Origin: JBCFAY01 sp038562375
Lineage (GTDB): Bacteria; Bacillota; Clostridia; Christensenellales; CAG-138
Direction of reading: 5' to 3'
DNA length: 64,000 nucleotides
NCBI GenBank assembly: GCA_038562375.1
Contig: JBCFAY010000018.1
Coordinates: forward strand, 1 to 64,000
The translations under genes were made by a program, and so were the position numbers. The notes under the pieces were generated by a model, which worked only from the letters and a program-made list of their open reading frames with translations, had not been told where the DNA came from and searched no databases. Positions 25,641-34,223 of this stretch are shown here, in pieces. Position 1 is the first letter of the stretch; every line of letters begins with the position of its first letter.

Positions 25641-26552
25641 CTATCGTTGATATTCAATTTGCTGTATGCTTTCCGTTATCACCCATTGGCGCCCGTCATA
25701 TTCGCCTTCCGAAATAATAGAAGCCACTATTTTTGCGTAAGGCTCTCCGGCTCCATTGATCTCGAACCACAGTTCAATAAAGCTTTTCCATATGAGACCA
25801 TACTTGTTTTGTGCTATGCGCCATATATCGCAAGAATAAACCCCGGTGGACGGCGCAACAAACTCCAGTTCATTCTCCTGTGTGTTTTTCAACTTACACA
25901 GTGGAGAAATCTCAAACTCGTATTTCTTATCCGTGTGTTTACTGACGACTGTAATTGTGCCGGGGTCTTCCTGCTTGCTCTGCACACGAAAAATTTGGGA
26001 TCCCTCGTTGATTGTAAAAAGAGGAATTTCAGCGATTTGCCCGTTCTCAATCTTTAGTATCAGCGGCGCCGAAAAGCCGATTGAATTCTTATCTCCTAAA
26101 CTGGGGAATACGATTTCGGGGTAGCCGTCGCCCGTCACATCCACACAGTGAAAATAATCTTCGTCCGTTAGATCCGTGTTGATGATTTCTTGGATCGTTC
26201 GCTGATCCTCGAATACGATTGTAAGATTGAAAAATCCGGCATCATCATACGATCTGCCTGCTTCGATGGACTTCATCGACGGATTTCCCGCAACATCGCT
26301 CATCCGCAACGCGAAACTCCCATTATCATCTGTTTTATACAAGGTGGATCGCCGCGGTATTGTATCATCGGAAGGATCCGTACGGATTGCGACTTCTCCC
26401 TGAGATGCGGAAGGCTCGATGGCATCGACGATGGGAGCCGGGGTATGGGCGATATTCTCTTGCGATGCGGATAGATCAGCAGCCCCTCTCGCACAGGCCG
26501 TAAAAAGCGTCGCGCAGGCAATCAGCATAATAAGAATACGCGCACATTTCAT
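25641..26552 (-). CDS. Lipoprotein with FG-GAP-like repeat motif
   Basis: 303 residues, started at ATG 26552 with AAGGGGG seven nt upstream rather than the longer frame. Signal peptide with lipobox LFTAC. The middle has CVDVTGDGYPEIVFPS, a Ca-binding-like VCBS/FG-GAP element, suggesting a beta-propeller-type extracellular domain. Function unknown. It is convergent with cluster 1. Confidence 0.7.
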   Translation of the reverse strand: MKCARILIMLIACATLFTACARGAADLSASQENIAHTPAPIVDAIEPSASQGEVAIRTDPSDDTIPRRSTLYKTDDNGSFALRMSDVAGNPSMKSIEAGRSYDDAGFFNLTIVFEDQRTIQEIINTDLTDEDYFHCVDVTGDGYPEIVFPSLGDKNSIGFSAPLILKIENGQIAEIPLFTINEGSQIFRVQSKQEDPGTITVVSKHTDKKYEFEISPLCKLKNTQENELEFVAPSTGVYSCDIWRIAQNKYGLIWKSFIELWFEINGAGEPYAKIVASIISEGEYDGRQWVITESIQQIEYQR

Positions 26553-26752
26553 CCATAAGCCCCCTTTTGTTAAGCGCACCAATATCCCTGTAAATATATT
26601 ACAGCGCTTTATTAGAATACGCTATGAAGTTCGTGTTAACAAAACACCTAAATCCTGCAAGCTGAATGGGTCTGACCATGGCACGAACTGTCGCTGCAAC
26701 GCATTGACCTAATAAAGGATAATAGAGTTGCACTATCGATAGGGCAAGAATA

Positions 26753-26780
26753 CAGGCGGAAAGCATCTGCCTTCCGCCTG
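26753..26780. other. Hairpin downstream of the QueG-like gene
   Basis: A 9-bp perfect stem (26753-26761 with 26772-26780). On the plus strand TTTTT follows 11 nt later; on the minus strand no T-tract follows. The rest of 26553-26800 shows no supportable gene. Confidence 0.35.
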
Positions 26781-26801
26781 ATCGCCGCTTTTTAGCAGTT
26801 T

Positions 26802-27959
26802 TCAATCCGCAGGCTTTGAAGCAATCGATTCGAGCGCCTGCGAAATCTCAAGGCGCACTCCGTGGTCGCTTTCGCGCGCGAGCCGCGCTTCAAGCAGGGC
26901 TATGCCCTTGTGCGTCCCGATCTGCCCGATCGCCCAAGCAACATGCCCGCGTATCATGGGGTCGTCATGCTCAAGCTCCACGCCAAGATCGTCCAAATAC
27001 ATCGGGTCGTGCGAATTTCCAAGCGCAACAGCCGCATTGCGCTGAAGATAGCGCGGTTCCAGTCCGAAATTGTATGTCATGGGCTGGACGTATTCTTCGA
27101 AATAGTCCTCTTTCATGTGAAGGACGCTCACGAGCGAAAAACTCTTTGAAATCACTTCCAAAAGGGGATCTTTGGGCAGCTCCATTTTCAGCCGCTTGGC
27201 GTTTCGCGGGCAGACCTCCTGGCAGATATCACAGCCGAAGATTGCTTGCGCCATGTGCTTTCTGATCTCGGGAGGAATATTGTCCGTCACGCCGAAGCCG
27301 ATCTCCTCCTTGGTCATGGAGGTGTTGAAATTGATGCAGCGGCGCGGGTCGAGCCGGAAAGGCGCATAAATCGCGCGGGTGGGGCAGGCGTCCATGCAGG
27401 CTGTACATCCGCGCGGGCATTTGCATATCGGTGGGGCGGGCGCGTCATACTCCAAAACGCGATCCACCACAATCGCTGAAAGATTGATAAATGAGCCGAT
27501 GCCGTCCACAAAGGCAAAGTTGTTCCGGCCGATATTGGAAATGCCCGCGCGCATGCCGAGCCTGCGCTCCGGCAGCATCATGGAGGGGCCGATGTTGATT
27601 CCCTTGGAGCGGATAAACTCTTTCACCGCTTGAAGCCGCAGCCCTGCGATGCGATGCCGCTGGGCATTCATGCTGCGCGACTGATAGACGCGCGCGACTT
27701 TCCCTATCAGGGTCGCAGGGAACGCGCACTGCACATAGTCGTAAGCGAGCACAACGATGGACTTTGCGGCCGGCCATGCAACCTTTGGCCTTGCGCCAAG
27801 CAGCGGTTTGCTGGGGCCTTCGATATAAAAATCATAGAGACTGCCCCTTGAGAGCAGCTCTTGGATATGATCCTCAAAGTCATCCGCGGGCGCAATTCCG
27901 ACGCGACAGTAACCCTGATCCAGGGCGAACCGTTTGATCTGCTGTGTCAGCGTTGCCAT
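26802..27959 (-). CDS. queG: Epoxyqueuosine reductase-like protein
   Basis: 385 residues, ATG 27959 with GGGAGAG upstream. Two 4Fe-4S ferredoxin motifs are seen: CKCPRGCTACMDACPTRAI near residue 175 and FGCDICQEVCPRNAK near 235. HEAT-like repeats follow at the C-terminus (AAVALGNSHDP, VAWAIGQIG). QueG reduces epoxyqueuosine to queuosine in tRNA using a cobalamin. QueG-like proteins of other function exist, so the symbol is tentative. Codirectional with nothing close; it has its own promoter. Confidence 0.8.
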   Translation of the reverse strand: MATLTQQIKRFALDQGYCRVGIAPADDFEDHIQELLSRGSLYDFYIEGPSKPLLGARPKVAWPAAKSIVVLAYDYVQCAFPATLIGKVARVYQSRSMNAQRHRIAGLRLQAVKEFIRSKGINIGPSMMLPERRLGMRAGISNIGRNNFAFVDGIGSFINLSAIVVDRVLEYDAPAPPICKCPRGCTACMDACPTRAIYAPFRLDPRRCINFNTSMTKEEIGFGVTDNIPPEIRKHMAQAIFGCDICQEVCPRNAKRLKMELPKDPLLEVISKSFSLVSVLHMKEDYFEEYVQPMTYNFGLEPRYLQRNAAVALGNSHDPMYLDDLGVELEHDDPMIRGHVAWAIGQIGTHKGIALLEARLARESDHGVRLEISQALESIASKPAD

Positions 27960-27999
27960 AACGCTCTCCCTATATAAAATAGAATTCTGTGCTCTTATC

Positions 28000-28028
28000 A
28001 TCTTAGTACGATTGTGCGCGCAATTCAA
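28000..28028 (-). promoter_or_regulatory. Promoter of the QueG-like gene
   Basis: On the minus strand TTGAAT (28028-28023), 17 nt, TAAGAT (28005-28000), about 40 nt before the start. Confidence 0.45.
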
Positions 28029-28143
28029 TTCGTTAGAAATGTTTTCTTTTTGCGTAAAGCGTATTGCCTTAGGCCTTCTTCCTTTATTAAACGATAAATA
28101 GAGGAAGCATGCCTGTTTCCCCGATAAGCGGAATAAATTGAAA

Positions 28144-28166
28144 AGCCCCGCCGCAACGGCGGGGCT
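28144..28166 (-). terminator. Terminator of the zinc-ribbon gene
   Basis: A 10-bp perfect GC stem with a 3-nt loop, followed on the minus strand by TTTTC. Confidence 0.75.
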
Positions 28167-28174
28167 GCTTACGT

Positions 28175-28462
28175 TTAATACCTTCTGTTTGAACGACCTT
28201 GCGGCTGGTAGCAATCGCTGCAATACACGGGTTTATCGTTGGAAGGCTGGAACGGCACCATCGTTTGCCTGCCACATCTTGCGCAGACAGCGGGATACAT
28301 TTGCCTGTCTCCTCGGCGCTGCTGATTCTTCCTTGCGGCCCTGCATTGCGGGCAGCGCTGGGGCTCGTTTGTAAAACCTTTTTCTGCAAAGAAATTTTGT
28401 TCGTTCTCGGTGAACAGGAACTCTGCCCCGCAGTCCCTACAAGTAAGCGTTTTGTCCGACAA
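28175..28462 (-). CDS. Small zinc-ribbon protein
   Basis: 95 residues, TTG start at 28462 with GGAGG nine nt upstream. Two treble-clef/zinc-ribbon units: CRDCGAEF...CPQC in the first half and CARCG...CSDC in the second, separated by a basic stretch (ARKNQQRRGDRQ). Widespread small Firmicute proteins look like this; nucleic-acid binding is plausible but unproven. Confidence 0.75.
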   Translation of the reverse strand: MSDKTLTCRDCGAEFLFTENEQNFFAEKGFTNEPQRCPQCRAARKNQQRRGDRQMYPAVCARCGRQTMVPFQPSNDKPVYCSDCYQPQGRSNRRY

Positions 28463-28590
28463 TTAGATTTACCTCCAATATTACCAAGCGTTCTCGCCCA
28501 GTGCTTCGAGTATACCACAGAATCTAACTATTTACACCGTTTTATTTGCTTTTTCGGCTTTCTTTATTTAGAGAATATAGTATTATTGTC

Positions 28591-28619
28591 TTGAAGGTTA
28601 TTACAACCGCTGTTGATAA
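28591..28619 (+). promoter_or_regulatory. Possible promoter of the GNAT gene
   Basis: TTGAAG (28591-28596), 17 nt, TGATAA (28614-28619). Confidence 0.35.
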
Positions 28620-28673
28620 AGTTGATAAAAGGAAAACGGATGCGGATTATCATGTGTTTTGTGGGGTGTCGGG

Positions 28674-29117
28674 ATGGAGATACGGGAAGCGGATGAAAAA
28701 GATCTACATGCACTTCTCAAACTGTATACGCAGTTACATGATAATCCCATGCCGGAGATAACTGAGGATTTGCTGGAGCTTTGGGCTGATATCAGTTCGG
28801 ATAAAAACCATCGCATTATTGTTGCGGCGGAAGGTGAGCAAATCGTTTCATCCTGCGTACTTATCATCGTTCCAAATCTCACCCACAATCAGAGGCCTTA
28901 CGCGCTCATCGAAAATGTCGTTACAGCCGGTCCTTATCGAAGGCAAGGGTTAGCGTCCGCCTGCCTTGAGCGTGCAAAACAAATTGCACAACAGAACGGC
29001 TGTTACAAAATCATGTTGATGACGGGAAGTAAAAAAGGCAGTACATTGGATTTTTATCGCAAAGCCGGGTATCACTCGGAAGATAAGACGGCATTTATTC
29101 AATGGTTGAATCTATAA
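28674..29117 (+). CDS. GNAT-family N-acetyltransferase
   Basis: 147 residues from ATG 28674. The acetyl-CoA pyrophosphate loop is ENVVTAGPYRRQGLASACLERA; the N-terminal MEIREADEKDLHALLKLY and C-terminal DFYRKAGY are typical of the family. Small-molecule or protein amine acetylation; target unknown. Single-gene unit. Confidence 0.88.
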   Translation: MEIREADEKDLHALLKLYTQLHDNPMPEITEDLLELWADISSDKNHRIIVAAEGEQIVSSCVLIIVPNLTHNQRPYALIENVVTAGPYRRQGLASACLERAKQIAQQNGCYKIMLMTGSKKGSTLDFYRKAGYHSEDKTAFIQWLNL

Positions 29118-29218
29118 GGCGTTCATTTGCCTGATCCGCAAGCGAAAAGCCGACCGTCACCGGACGACCGCCGTACGGAGCGAACCCGTCTTACGGATGC
29201 GTTTTTGCGTCGCCTCTC

Positions 29219-29380
29219 TCAGGAACTTATCCCCTGTTGCAGTATGCGTGCGATATGCTCGCAGGCGTGGCCGTTGCCGTAAGGGCTCGCAGCACGCTCA
29301 TGCGCTCGTATTCGCGCTCATCGGCCATCAGGCGCAAAAAGTTCTCGTAAACGGCCCGCTCTCCGGCTATCTGAACGCAT
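29219..29380 (-). pseudogene. wecB: C-terminal remnant of UDP-GlcNAc 2-epimerase
   Basis: The minus strand reads ERAVYENFLRLMADEREYERMS, then after a frameshift RAASPYGNGHACEHIARIL and a stop. This matches the end of WecB-type epimerases (AxNPYGDGxAxxRI). Everything upstream of it is gone. The flanks 29118-29218 and 29450-29560 hold nothing else. Confidence 0.6.
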
Positions 29381-29406
29381 CGTCAACGGCAGGAGGACCT
29401 CTTAAA

Positions 29407-29447
29407 AAAGATCCGTGCAAGGAATGTGTCTTCCTTGCCGGATCTTT
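29407..29447 (-). terminator. Terminator of the methyltransferase operon
   Basis: A 17-bp stem with one bulged base, followed on the minus strand by TTTTTTAAG. It lies 113 nt beyond the mtmB-like stop. Confidence 0.8.
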
Positions 29448-29560
29448 GCAGCGTTTTAAAATGAAGGAGTTGCTTTGTATCCCGGTAAAAAGCCCGTCGC
29501 CATCCGGGATAGAGGCGCCCATACCGTCCACGGCGCCGCTTTGCGCCGCGGTACCCGTCA

Positions 29561-30931
29561 TCAGAGAGGTAAGCCCCAGGAGATCGCTTCCTCTTTTACT
29601 TCTTCGTACATGCGCAGCCATTCCTCGGTGGGCGTGATGGAATCCATCTTATACGCTTCCCAGAAGGGCTTGCCGTACGGCTTTTTGTCCAGGTCGTCCG
29701 CGTAGCGGGCATATGCCTTCTGCACGATCTCTTCCGCGATGCCCCGTTCAAGGCCGGGAGCGGCCCGCACGATTTCGCCCTGGAAGCGCGCCTCAAGACC
29801 CGTGCAGTGGCCGGTGATCACGCCGACGGCAGGGCGCGGCCCGTCGATTGTGGAGATGCCCGATTTGGTCGCCATAATGGTGGAAGCGATGGTTTCATAC
29901 AGCAGCGTCTTGGTGACGGGGCCGCCCACACAGGTATGCGCAAGCCGTGTCAGGACGGTGGCATGGCGGGTCAATGCGCCGAACGCGACGCTGGTATATT
30001 GCATAATCTCCTTAGCGGTTGAGCAGAACCAAAGCGGATGGACCGGCGTGGAGCCGCAGTTGGTCGCCATGAAGATCGTGCTCAGGGCGATCATCTCCGC
30101 GCACAGCAGCACCATCTGCCCCGGCACGCCGCCGCCAAGCCCGCCGAAAATGGGGTTGGCATACGGCGCGGTCACCGCGTCCAGCAACGCCAGATGCGTC
30201 ATTTTGTTGATGATGGTGTTATCCACCTTCAGCTCCGAGATGATGCCGAAGGCATGGCTGTCGCTCCGGCGCATCTTGTGGCCGGCGGAAAGATGCCCCA
30301 CATCGCTGATCGCGTGGCCGATGGCGTGCTGTGCAAGGCCCGGTCGTCCCACGCAGGCTGCGAGCTGCTGGAACTGCGTGACGGCTTCCCAGCAGGCGAG
30401 AATCTCCAGAGCCGATTTCGACCTCAGCTCGCTGCCGATCAAAGACGTCAGATTTGTGGTTGCGCCGTGCATGTCGATCAAGGGTTCGCGCATATAGCTG
30501 ACCATGATCGGCCCGGCGTATTCGTTCGGCGCGGGCACGCCCACGGAGGAGCCGCAGCATAAAGCGCGGCGTGGATCGTCCGGCGTACGCGCGATCTCCC
30601 GGTATTGATCCAGTCCTTCGCCGTACACGGTTTCCGCAGGAGCCTGCTTCATCAGTTCGCGCAGTTCCTTTTCCGAGTACTGAATGATCCGGCCGGTATC
30701 CTTGCAGTAAACGCCGCAGTTTGCAAGGAATTCTAAGGCGGCGTCCCATACCCGGTCTTCAAGCTCGGCATCCATATTGATAATCGTATCCTGGCGCAGC
30801 CGGATATCATACTTTTTAACAATATTTTTCAGGTTCTGCGTTACATGATAACGGTCGAAGTCCTTCTCGCTGACGATGGGCCCCGTCTGGCTTTTATCGA
30901 TGATCTCATACAACCTTGCCCTGCTGTTCAT
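29561..30931 (-). CDS. MtmB-family methyltransferase without pyrrolysine
   Basis: 456 residues, aligning end to end with methanogen monomethylamine methyltransferase MtmB: GVYCKDTGRIIQYSE near residue 72, GRPG before residue 202, NPIFGGLGGG, and the C-terminal TPTEEWLRMYEE. In Methanosarcina MtmB residue 202 is pyrrolysine, read from UAG. Here codon 202 (30328-30326) is CAC, His, in an ungapped local alignment (GRPG, three residues, then His202), and no in-frame TAG occurs. Glu229, Glu259 and Gln333 of MtmB also appear replaced (Ala, Tyr, Ala). It probably transfers a methyl group from a different N- or O-methyl compound to the adjacent corrinoid protein, whose stop it overlaps by 4 bp. Confidence 0.88.
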   Translation of the reverse strand: MNSRARLYEIIDKSQTGPIVSEKDFDRYHVTQNLKNIVKKYDIRLRQDTIINMDAELEDRVWDAALEFLANCGVYCKDTGRIIQYSEKELRELMKQAPAETVYGEGLDQYREIARTPDDPRRALCCGSSVGVPAPNEYAGPIMVSYMREPLIDMHGATTNLTSLIGSELRSKSALEILACWEAVTQFQQLAACVGRPGLAQHAIGHAISDVGHLSAGHKMRRSDSHAFGIISELKVDNTIINKMTHLALLDAVTAPYANPIFGGLGGGVPGQMVLLCAEMIALSTIFMATNCGSTPVHPLWFCSTAKEIMQYTSVAFGALTRHATVLTRLAHTCVGGPVTKTLLYETIASTIMATKSGISTIDGPRPAVGVITGHCTGLEARFQGEIVRAAPGLERGIAEEIVQKAYARYADDLDKKPYGKPFWEAYKMDSITPTEEWLRMYEEVKEEAISWGLPL

Positions 30932-31593
30932 GCTTTGTTTCCTCCGTTCCCCTCCAATAATCTGAACGCCAGTTTTACGGCATCCACCGCGTCGTCGCCA
31001 TATCCGTCCGCCCCGTTTTTATCCGCCCATTCCTTGGTGACCGGGCCTCCGCCGACCATGATTTTTGTCTTGCCGGCAAGCGTCCGGTTATTGTGCACGA
31101 GCTGGATGGTTTCGCGCATATACGGCAGGGAAGGCAGCATCAGCGCGGAAAGACACACAAGATCCGCGTTGATTTTTTCCGCTTCCTCCGCGATCTTGAC
31201 CGGGCTCACGTCAACGCCCAAATCAATTACATCGATGCCGTTGACCTTGAGCATCAGGGCGACGATATTCTTGCCGATGTCGTGCACGTCGCCATAGACC
31301 GTGCAAATGACGGCCTTCCCTTTGCTTTTGTATTGCTCCGCGCTTTCGGAAAGCGTCTCTTCGATTACGGCGTTCAGCGCGTTCGCCACATCCGCGGCAA
31401 CGATCAGCTCGGGTAAAAACACTTCCATTCGGGCGAATTGGTCGCCAAGCTCGTTGAGCGTCGGCTCAACGCAGCCCGTCATAATGCCGATGGGCGTTTC
31501 ACCTGCCGCGATAAAGCTCTGGAACTCGCTTATAGCGATATCCCCGTCGCCATCCAGGATGGCATTCTTCAATGTTTCGTATTTTGCCAGCAT
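30928..31593 (-). CDS. Corrinoid protein of methyltransferase system (MtmC/MtbC-like)
   Basis: 221 residues, ATG 31593 after GGAGAGG. N-terminal helical cap domain (about 1-90), then a B12-binding Rossmann domain with the cobalt-ligand motif DVHDIGKN (DxHxxG) and the family's VDLGVDVSP, SALMLPSLPYM and GGGPVT. It accepts the methyl group on Co(I) and passes it on. Translationally coupled to the MtmB-like gene, its obvious partner. Confidence 0.95.
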   Translation of the reverse strand: MLAKYETLKNAILDGDGDIAISEFQSFIAAGETPIGIMTGCVEPTLNELGDQFARMEVFLPELIVAADVANALNAVIEETLSESAEQYKSKGKAVICTVYGDVHDIGKNIVALMLKVNGIDVIDLGVDVSPVKIAEEAEKINADLVCLSALMLPSLPYMRETIQLVHNNRTLAGKTKIMVGGGPVTKEWADKNGADGYGDDAVDAVKLAFRLLEGNGGNKA

Positions 31594-31607
31594 TTGATTT
31601 TCCTCTC

Positions 31608-32219
31608 CTATATTTTTTTTAACAGCATCCTCGCCATCTTTCGTGCGATTGCCCGCGCGTTCTCCAATCCGGCAGTGTCCTCCATGACGGTTTCCACGGC
31701 GCGGTATTGATCATATGCGTGCAGCAGCGCGCCGTTGTATGCCCCGGCAGGGCCGCTGATCGTCGTGATGCCCATCGTCATCAGAAATGCGATCAGAGCA
31801 TCGTTGGTCTTCTCCTGGCCCCCGTTTCTCGCCATGCCCACGGACATCGCCGCTCCGAGTTTATTGGTAAAGAAATCCGGCGCGGTGGTCTTCAGCTGCC
31901 ATGTGGGACGAAACCGGCTGAAGAACGCGCAGATCTGCGGGGATACGTTCATCTCGTATACCGGAGAAGCCAGGATGTAGCCGTCCGCATCGTAGAATTT
32001 ATCGTATAAGTCCATCATATCGTCCTTGTATGCCACGCAGCGGACGCAGGTTTTATCTTTGAGGCACAGGTTACAGTGGCAGCACGGCGCGATCTTCTTT
32101 CCGCGCAATAGGATCAGCTCCGTTTCGCAGCCCTCGGCCGCCGCCGCTTCCAAAGCCTGCCGCAGCGCATATTCCGTGGCCCCTTTTCGCGGGCTGCCGC
32201 AAACGCCCAGTATTTTCAT
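31608..32219 (-). CDS. NAD(P)H-dependent FMN reductase-like flavoprotein, paralogue
   Basis: 203 residues. GVCGSPRKGATEYALRQALEAA binds FMN; SPVYEMNVSPQICAFFSRFRP matches the loop of the cluster 1 protein at 21571-22206. Cys segment CCHCNLCLKDKTCVRC. It lies 14 nt before the corrinoid gene and could supply electrons for reactivating oxidised Co(II), a job normally done by RamA-type proteins, none of which is seen in the window. That role is inference. Confidence 0.88.
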   Translation of the reverse strand: MKILGVCGSPRKGATEYALRQALEAAAAEGCETELILLRGKKIAPCCHCNLCLKDKTCVRCVAYKDDMMDLYDKFYDADGYILASPVYEMNVSPQICAFFSRFRPTWQLKTTAPDFFTNKLGAAMSVGMARNGGQEKTNDALIAFLMTMGITTISGPAGAYNGALLHAYDQYRAVETVMEDTAGLENARAIARKMARMLLKKI

Positions 32220-32249
32220 CGTTCTCCCTCCTTTTGCACTCCGCCGATA

Positions 32250-33164
32250 TCAGCGTTCGCCCCGGACAAACGGTTTGGCATTGTAAAGCGGCGCGGTGGA
32301 TGCGCCCATCACATAAAGCGCTACCAGCGTAACGACATACGGCATCGCCACGAACACCTGGTAGGGGATGCCCCAGCTCATCAGCTGCAGGCGCATTTGC
32401 AGGGCGTCCACCATGCCGAACAGAAGCGCCGCGATAAGCACGCCGGAAGGCTTGAATCGGCCGAAAATCACCGCCGCCAGCGCGAGATACCCGCGCCCGG
32501 CCGACATGCCGTCCTGGAAGAAGCACAAGTCGCCCACCGTCAGCGCGGCGCCGCCCAGCGCTGCAAAAACATCGCTGAGCATGACGCAACCGTAGCGTAT
32601 GCGCAGCACATTTACGCCCAGCGAATCCGCCGCGTGCGGGTTTTCGCCGGCGGCCCGGATCTTAAGGCCCGTTGTCGTGTACCGGAAGATCAGGGACGAT
32701 ACCGCAACGAACACGATCGCGATATAAAACAATAACGTCAGGCCGGAAAACAGCTCTCCAACGACGGGAAGCTTATTGAATAGCGGAATTGAGAGTTTGG
32801 GCAATCCCGCGCAGACCGCGTAAGCGTTGTCCGTGCCGAAAAACACCCGATACAGCGTGCCGGTGATGCCCAGCGCAAAAATATTGGCCCCCACGCCGTA
32901 TACCACCTGGTTGCAGCGCAGCGTCACGGTAAGCAGCGCCTGCATCAGGCCCGCCGCGAGACCGATCAGAATCGCCATCAATAGCCCCAGATAGACGTTG
33001 CCGGAGAAATACGAGAAATGATAGGAGGCATACGCTCCCAGCAACACCCCGGCTTCCAGGCCCATGTTTAAGACGCCGCTTTTTTCGCTGTAAAGATCGC
33101 CCATCGCCGTCAGCAAAATCGGCGTGGCCATGATACAGCTTGAGATCAGATAGTTTGAGAGCAT
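32250..33164 (-). CDS. BMP-type ABC permease 2, cluster 2
   Basis: 304 residues, polytopic, BPD_transp_2 family (NupQ type): SEKSGVLNMGLEAGVLLG near the N-terminus and NPHAADSLGVNVLRIR in the loop, equivalent to the cluster 1 permease at 15182. Starts 9 nt after permease 1. Confidence 0.93.
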   Translation of the reverse strand: MLSNYLISSCIMATPILLTAMGDLYSEKSGVLNMGLEAGVLLGAYASYHFSYFSGNVYLGLLMAILIGLAAGLMQALLTVTLRCNQVVYGVGANIFALGITGTLYRVFFGTDNAYAVCAGLPKLSIPLFNKLPVVGELFSGLTLLFYIAIVFVAVSSLIFRYTTTGLKIRAAGENPHAADSLGVNVLRIRYGCVMLSDVFAALGGAALTVGDLCFFQDGMSAGRGYLALAAVIFGRFKPSGVLIAALLFGMVDALQMRLQLMSWGIPYQVFVAMPYVVTLVALYVMGASTAPLYNAKPFVRGER

Positions 33165-33173
33165 GGACTCACC

Positions 33174-34223
33174 TTATTTTCTGATTTTTGAGTGGAGCAG
33201 CCTTTGCAGACCGTTCATTGCAAGGCTGCAAATGATGGTCAGCGCCATGATGACGTTGGCGATGGAGACCGGCACGCCCATCGATACCTTGATCGTGGTT
33301 GCGCCGTTGAGCAGCACCGCGAAAAACAGCGCCGTAAGCAGCGTGCCGTAGGGGTTCAGCCCGCCCATGAGCGCGACGGGGATGGCGTAGTAGCCGTAGT
33401 TTGTCAGGAAGTTCTCCTGCAGCCGGTATTGCACGCCGAGGATCTCCACGCTGCCCGCCAGGGATGCGATCGCGCCGCTGAGCACCATGGTGACGATCAT
33501 GGTCTTCTTCGCTTCGATGCCCGCATACTCGGCAGCCTCCCGATTCAAGCCCACGGATTTGATATCGTAGCCGAACGCCGTGTTTTTGAGCATATAGGAC
33601 ATAGCCGCCGCAATCAGAACGGCTATGATGATGCCCGGATGGATGCCGAGCCCGGAAAATGCTTTGAGCTGCAGGACCTCCGGGATTTTGGACGACCAAT
33701 TGACGCCCTGGTTCGGCTCTTTGAGAAATGTGCTTACACTCGCGCCCACGACGTTTTTTGCGATATAGTTCATGAATACCGTTACGAGAACCTCGCTGAA
33801 TCCTTTTTTTACCTTGAGGTACCCGGGAATAAAGCCCCATAATCCTCCGGCCGCGGCGCCGACGAGCATCGTGAGCGGAATATGCACGGCGGGAGGTAGG
33901 CCGGTAATCCCGGTCGCGGCCCATGTGGAAAAAACCGCGCCCATGAACAGCTGTCCTTCCGCGCCCACGTTGAACACGCCGCCGCGATATGCAAGCGTTA
34001 CCGCCAGAGCGCAGAAAGCGAGGGGCATGAAATACTGCAATGCAAAAGTGAGGCCGGACTTTGACCCGAAGGAGCCAAAAAACATTTTCTGGTATGCCGT
34101 TAGGGGATCTACGCCCAGCATTGCGATCACGACCGCGGCCCCCAGCAGGCCGAATACGATGGAAAGCATGGGGAAGAGGATCGAGACAATCCCTTCCGAC
34201 TTAATTTGATTCCATTGTTTCAT
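33174..34223 (-). CDS. BMP-type ABC permease 1, cluster 2
   Basis: 349 residues, BPD_transp_2 family (NupP type): GGVFNVGAEGQLFMGA and SEVLVTVFMNYIAKN are the family signatures. ATG 34223 lies inside the ATPase gene (23-bp overlap), indicating coupled translation. Forms the channel with the next permease. Confidence 0.93.
   Translation of the reverse strand: MKQWNQIKSEGIVSILFPMLSIVFGLLGAAVVIAMLGVDPLTAYQKMFFGSFGSKSGLTFALQYFMPLAFCALAVTLAYRGGVFNVGAEGQLFMGAVFSTWAATGITGLPPAVHIPLTMLVGAAAGGLWGFIPGYLKVKKGFSEVLVTVFMNYIAKNVVGASVSTFLKEPNQGVNWSSKIPEVLQLKAFSGLGIHPGIIIAVLIAAAMSYMLKNTAFGYDIKSVGLNREAAEYAGIEAKKTMIVTMVLSGAIASLAGSVEILGVQYRLQENFLTNYGYYAIPVALMGGLNPYGTLLTALFFAVLLNGATTIKVSMGVPVSIANVIMALTIICSLAMNGLQRLLHSKIRK

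Noticed and set aside
26599..26805. 68-residue minus-strand frame after the QueG-like gene
   Set aside because: No ribosome site, overlaps a hairpin, no recognisable features.
29561..30931. Pyrrolysine readthrough in the MtmB homologue
   Set aside because: No in-frame TAG occurs in the gene; codon 202 is CAC, and no pyl genes or tRNA-Pyl are seen in the window.
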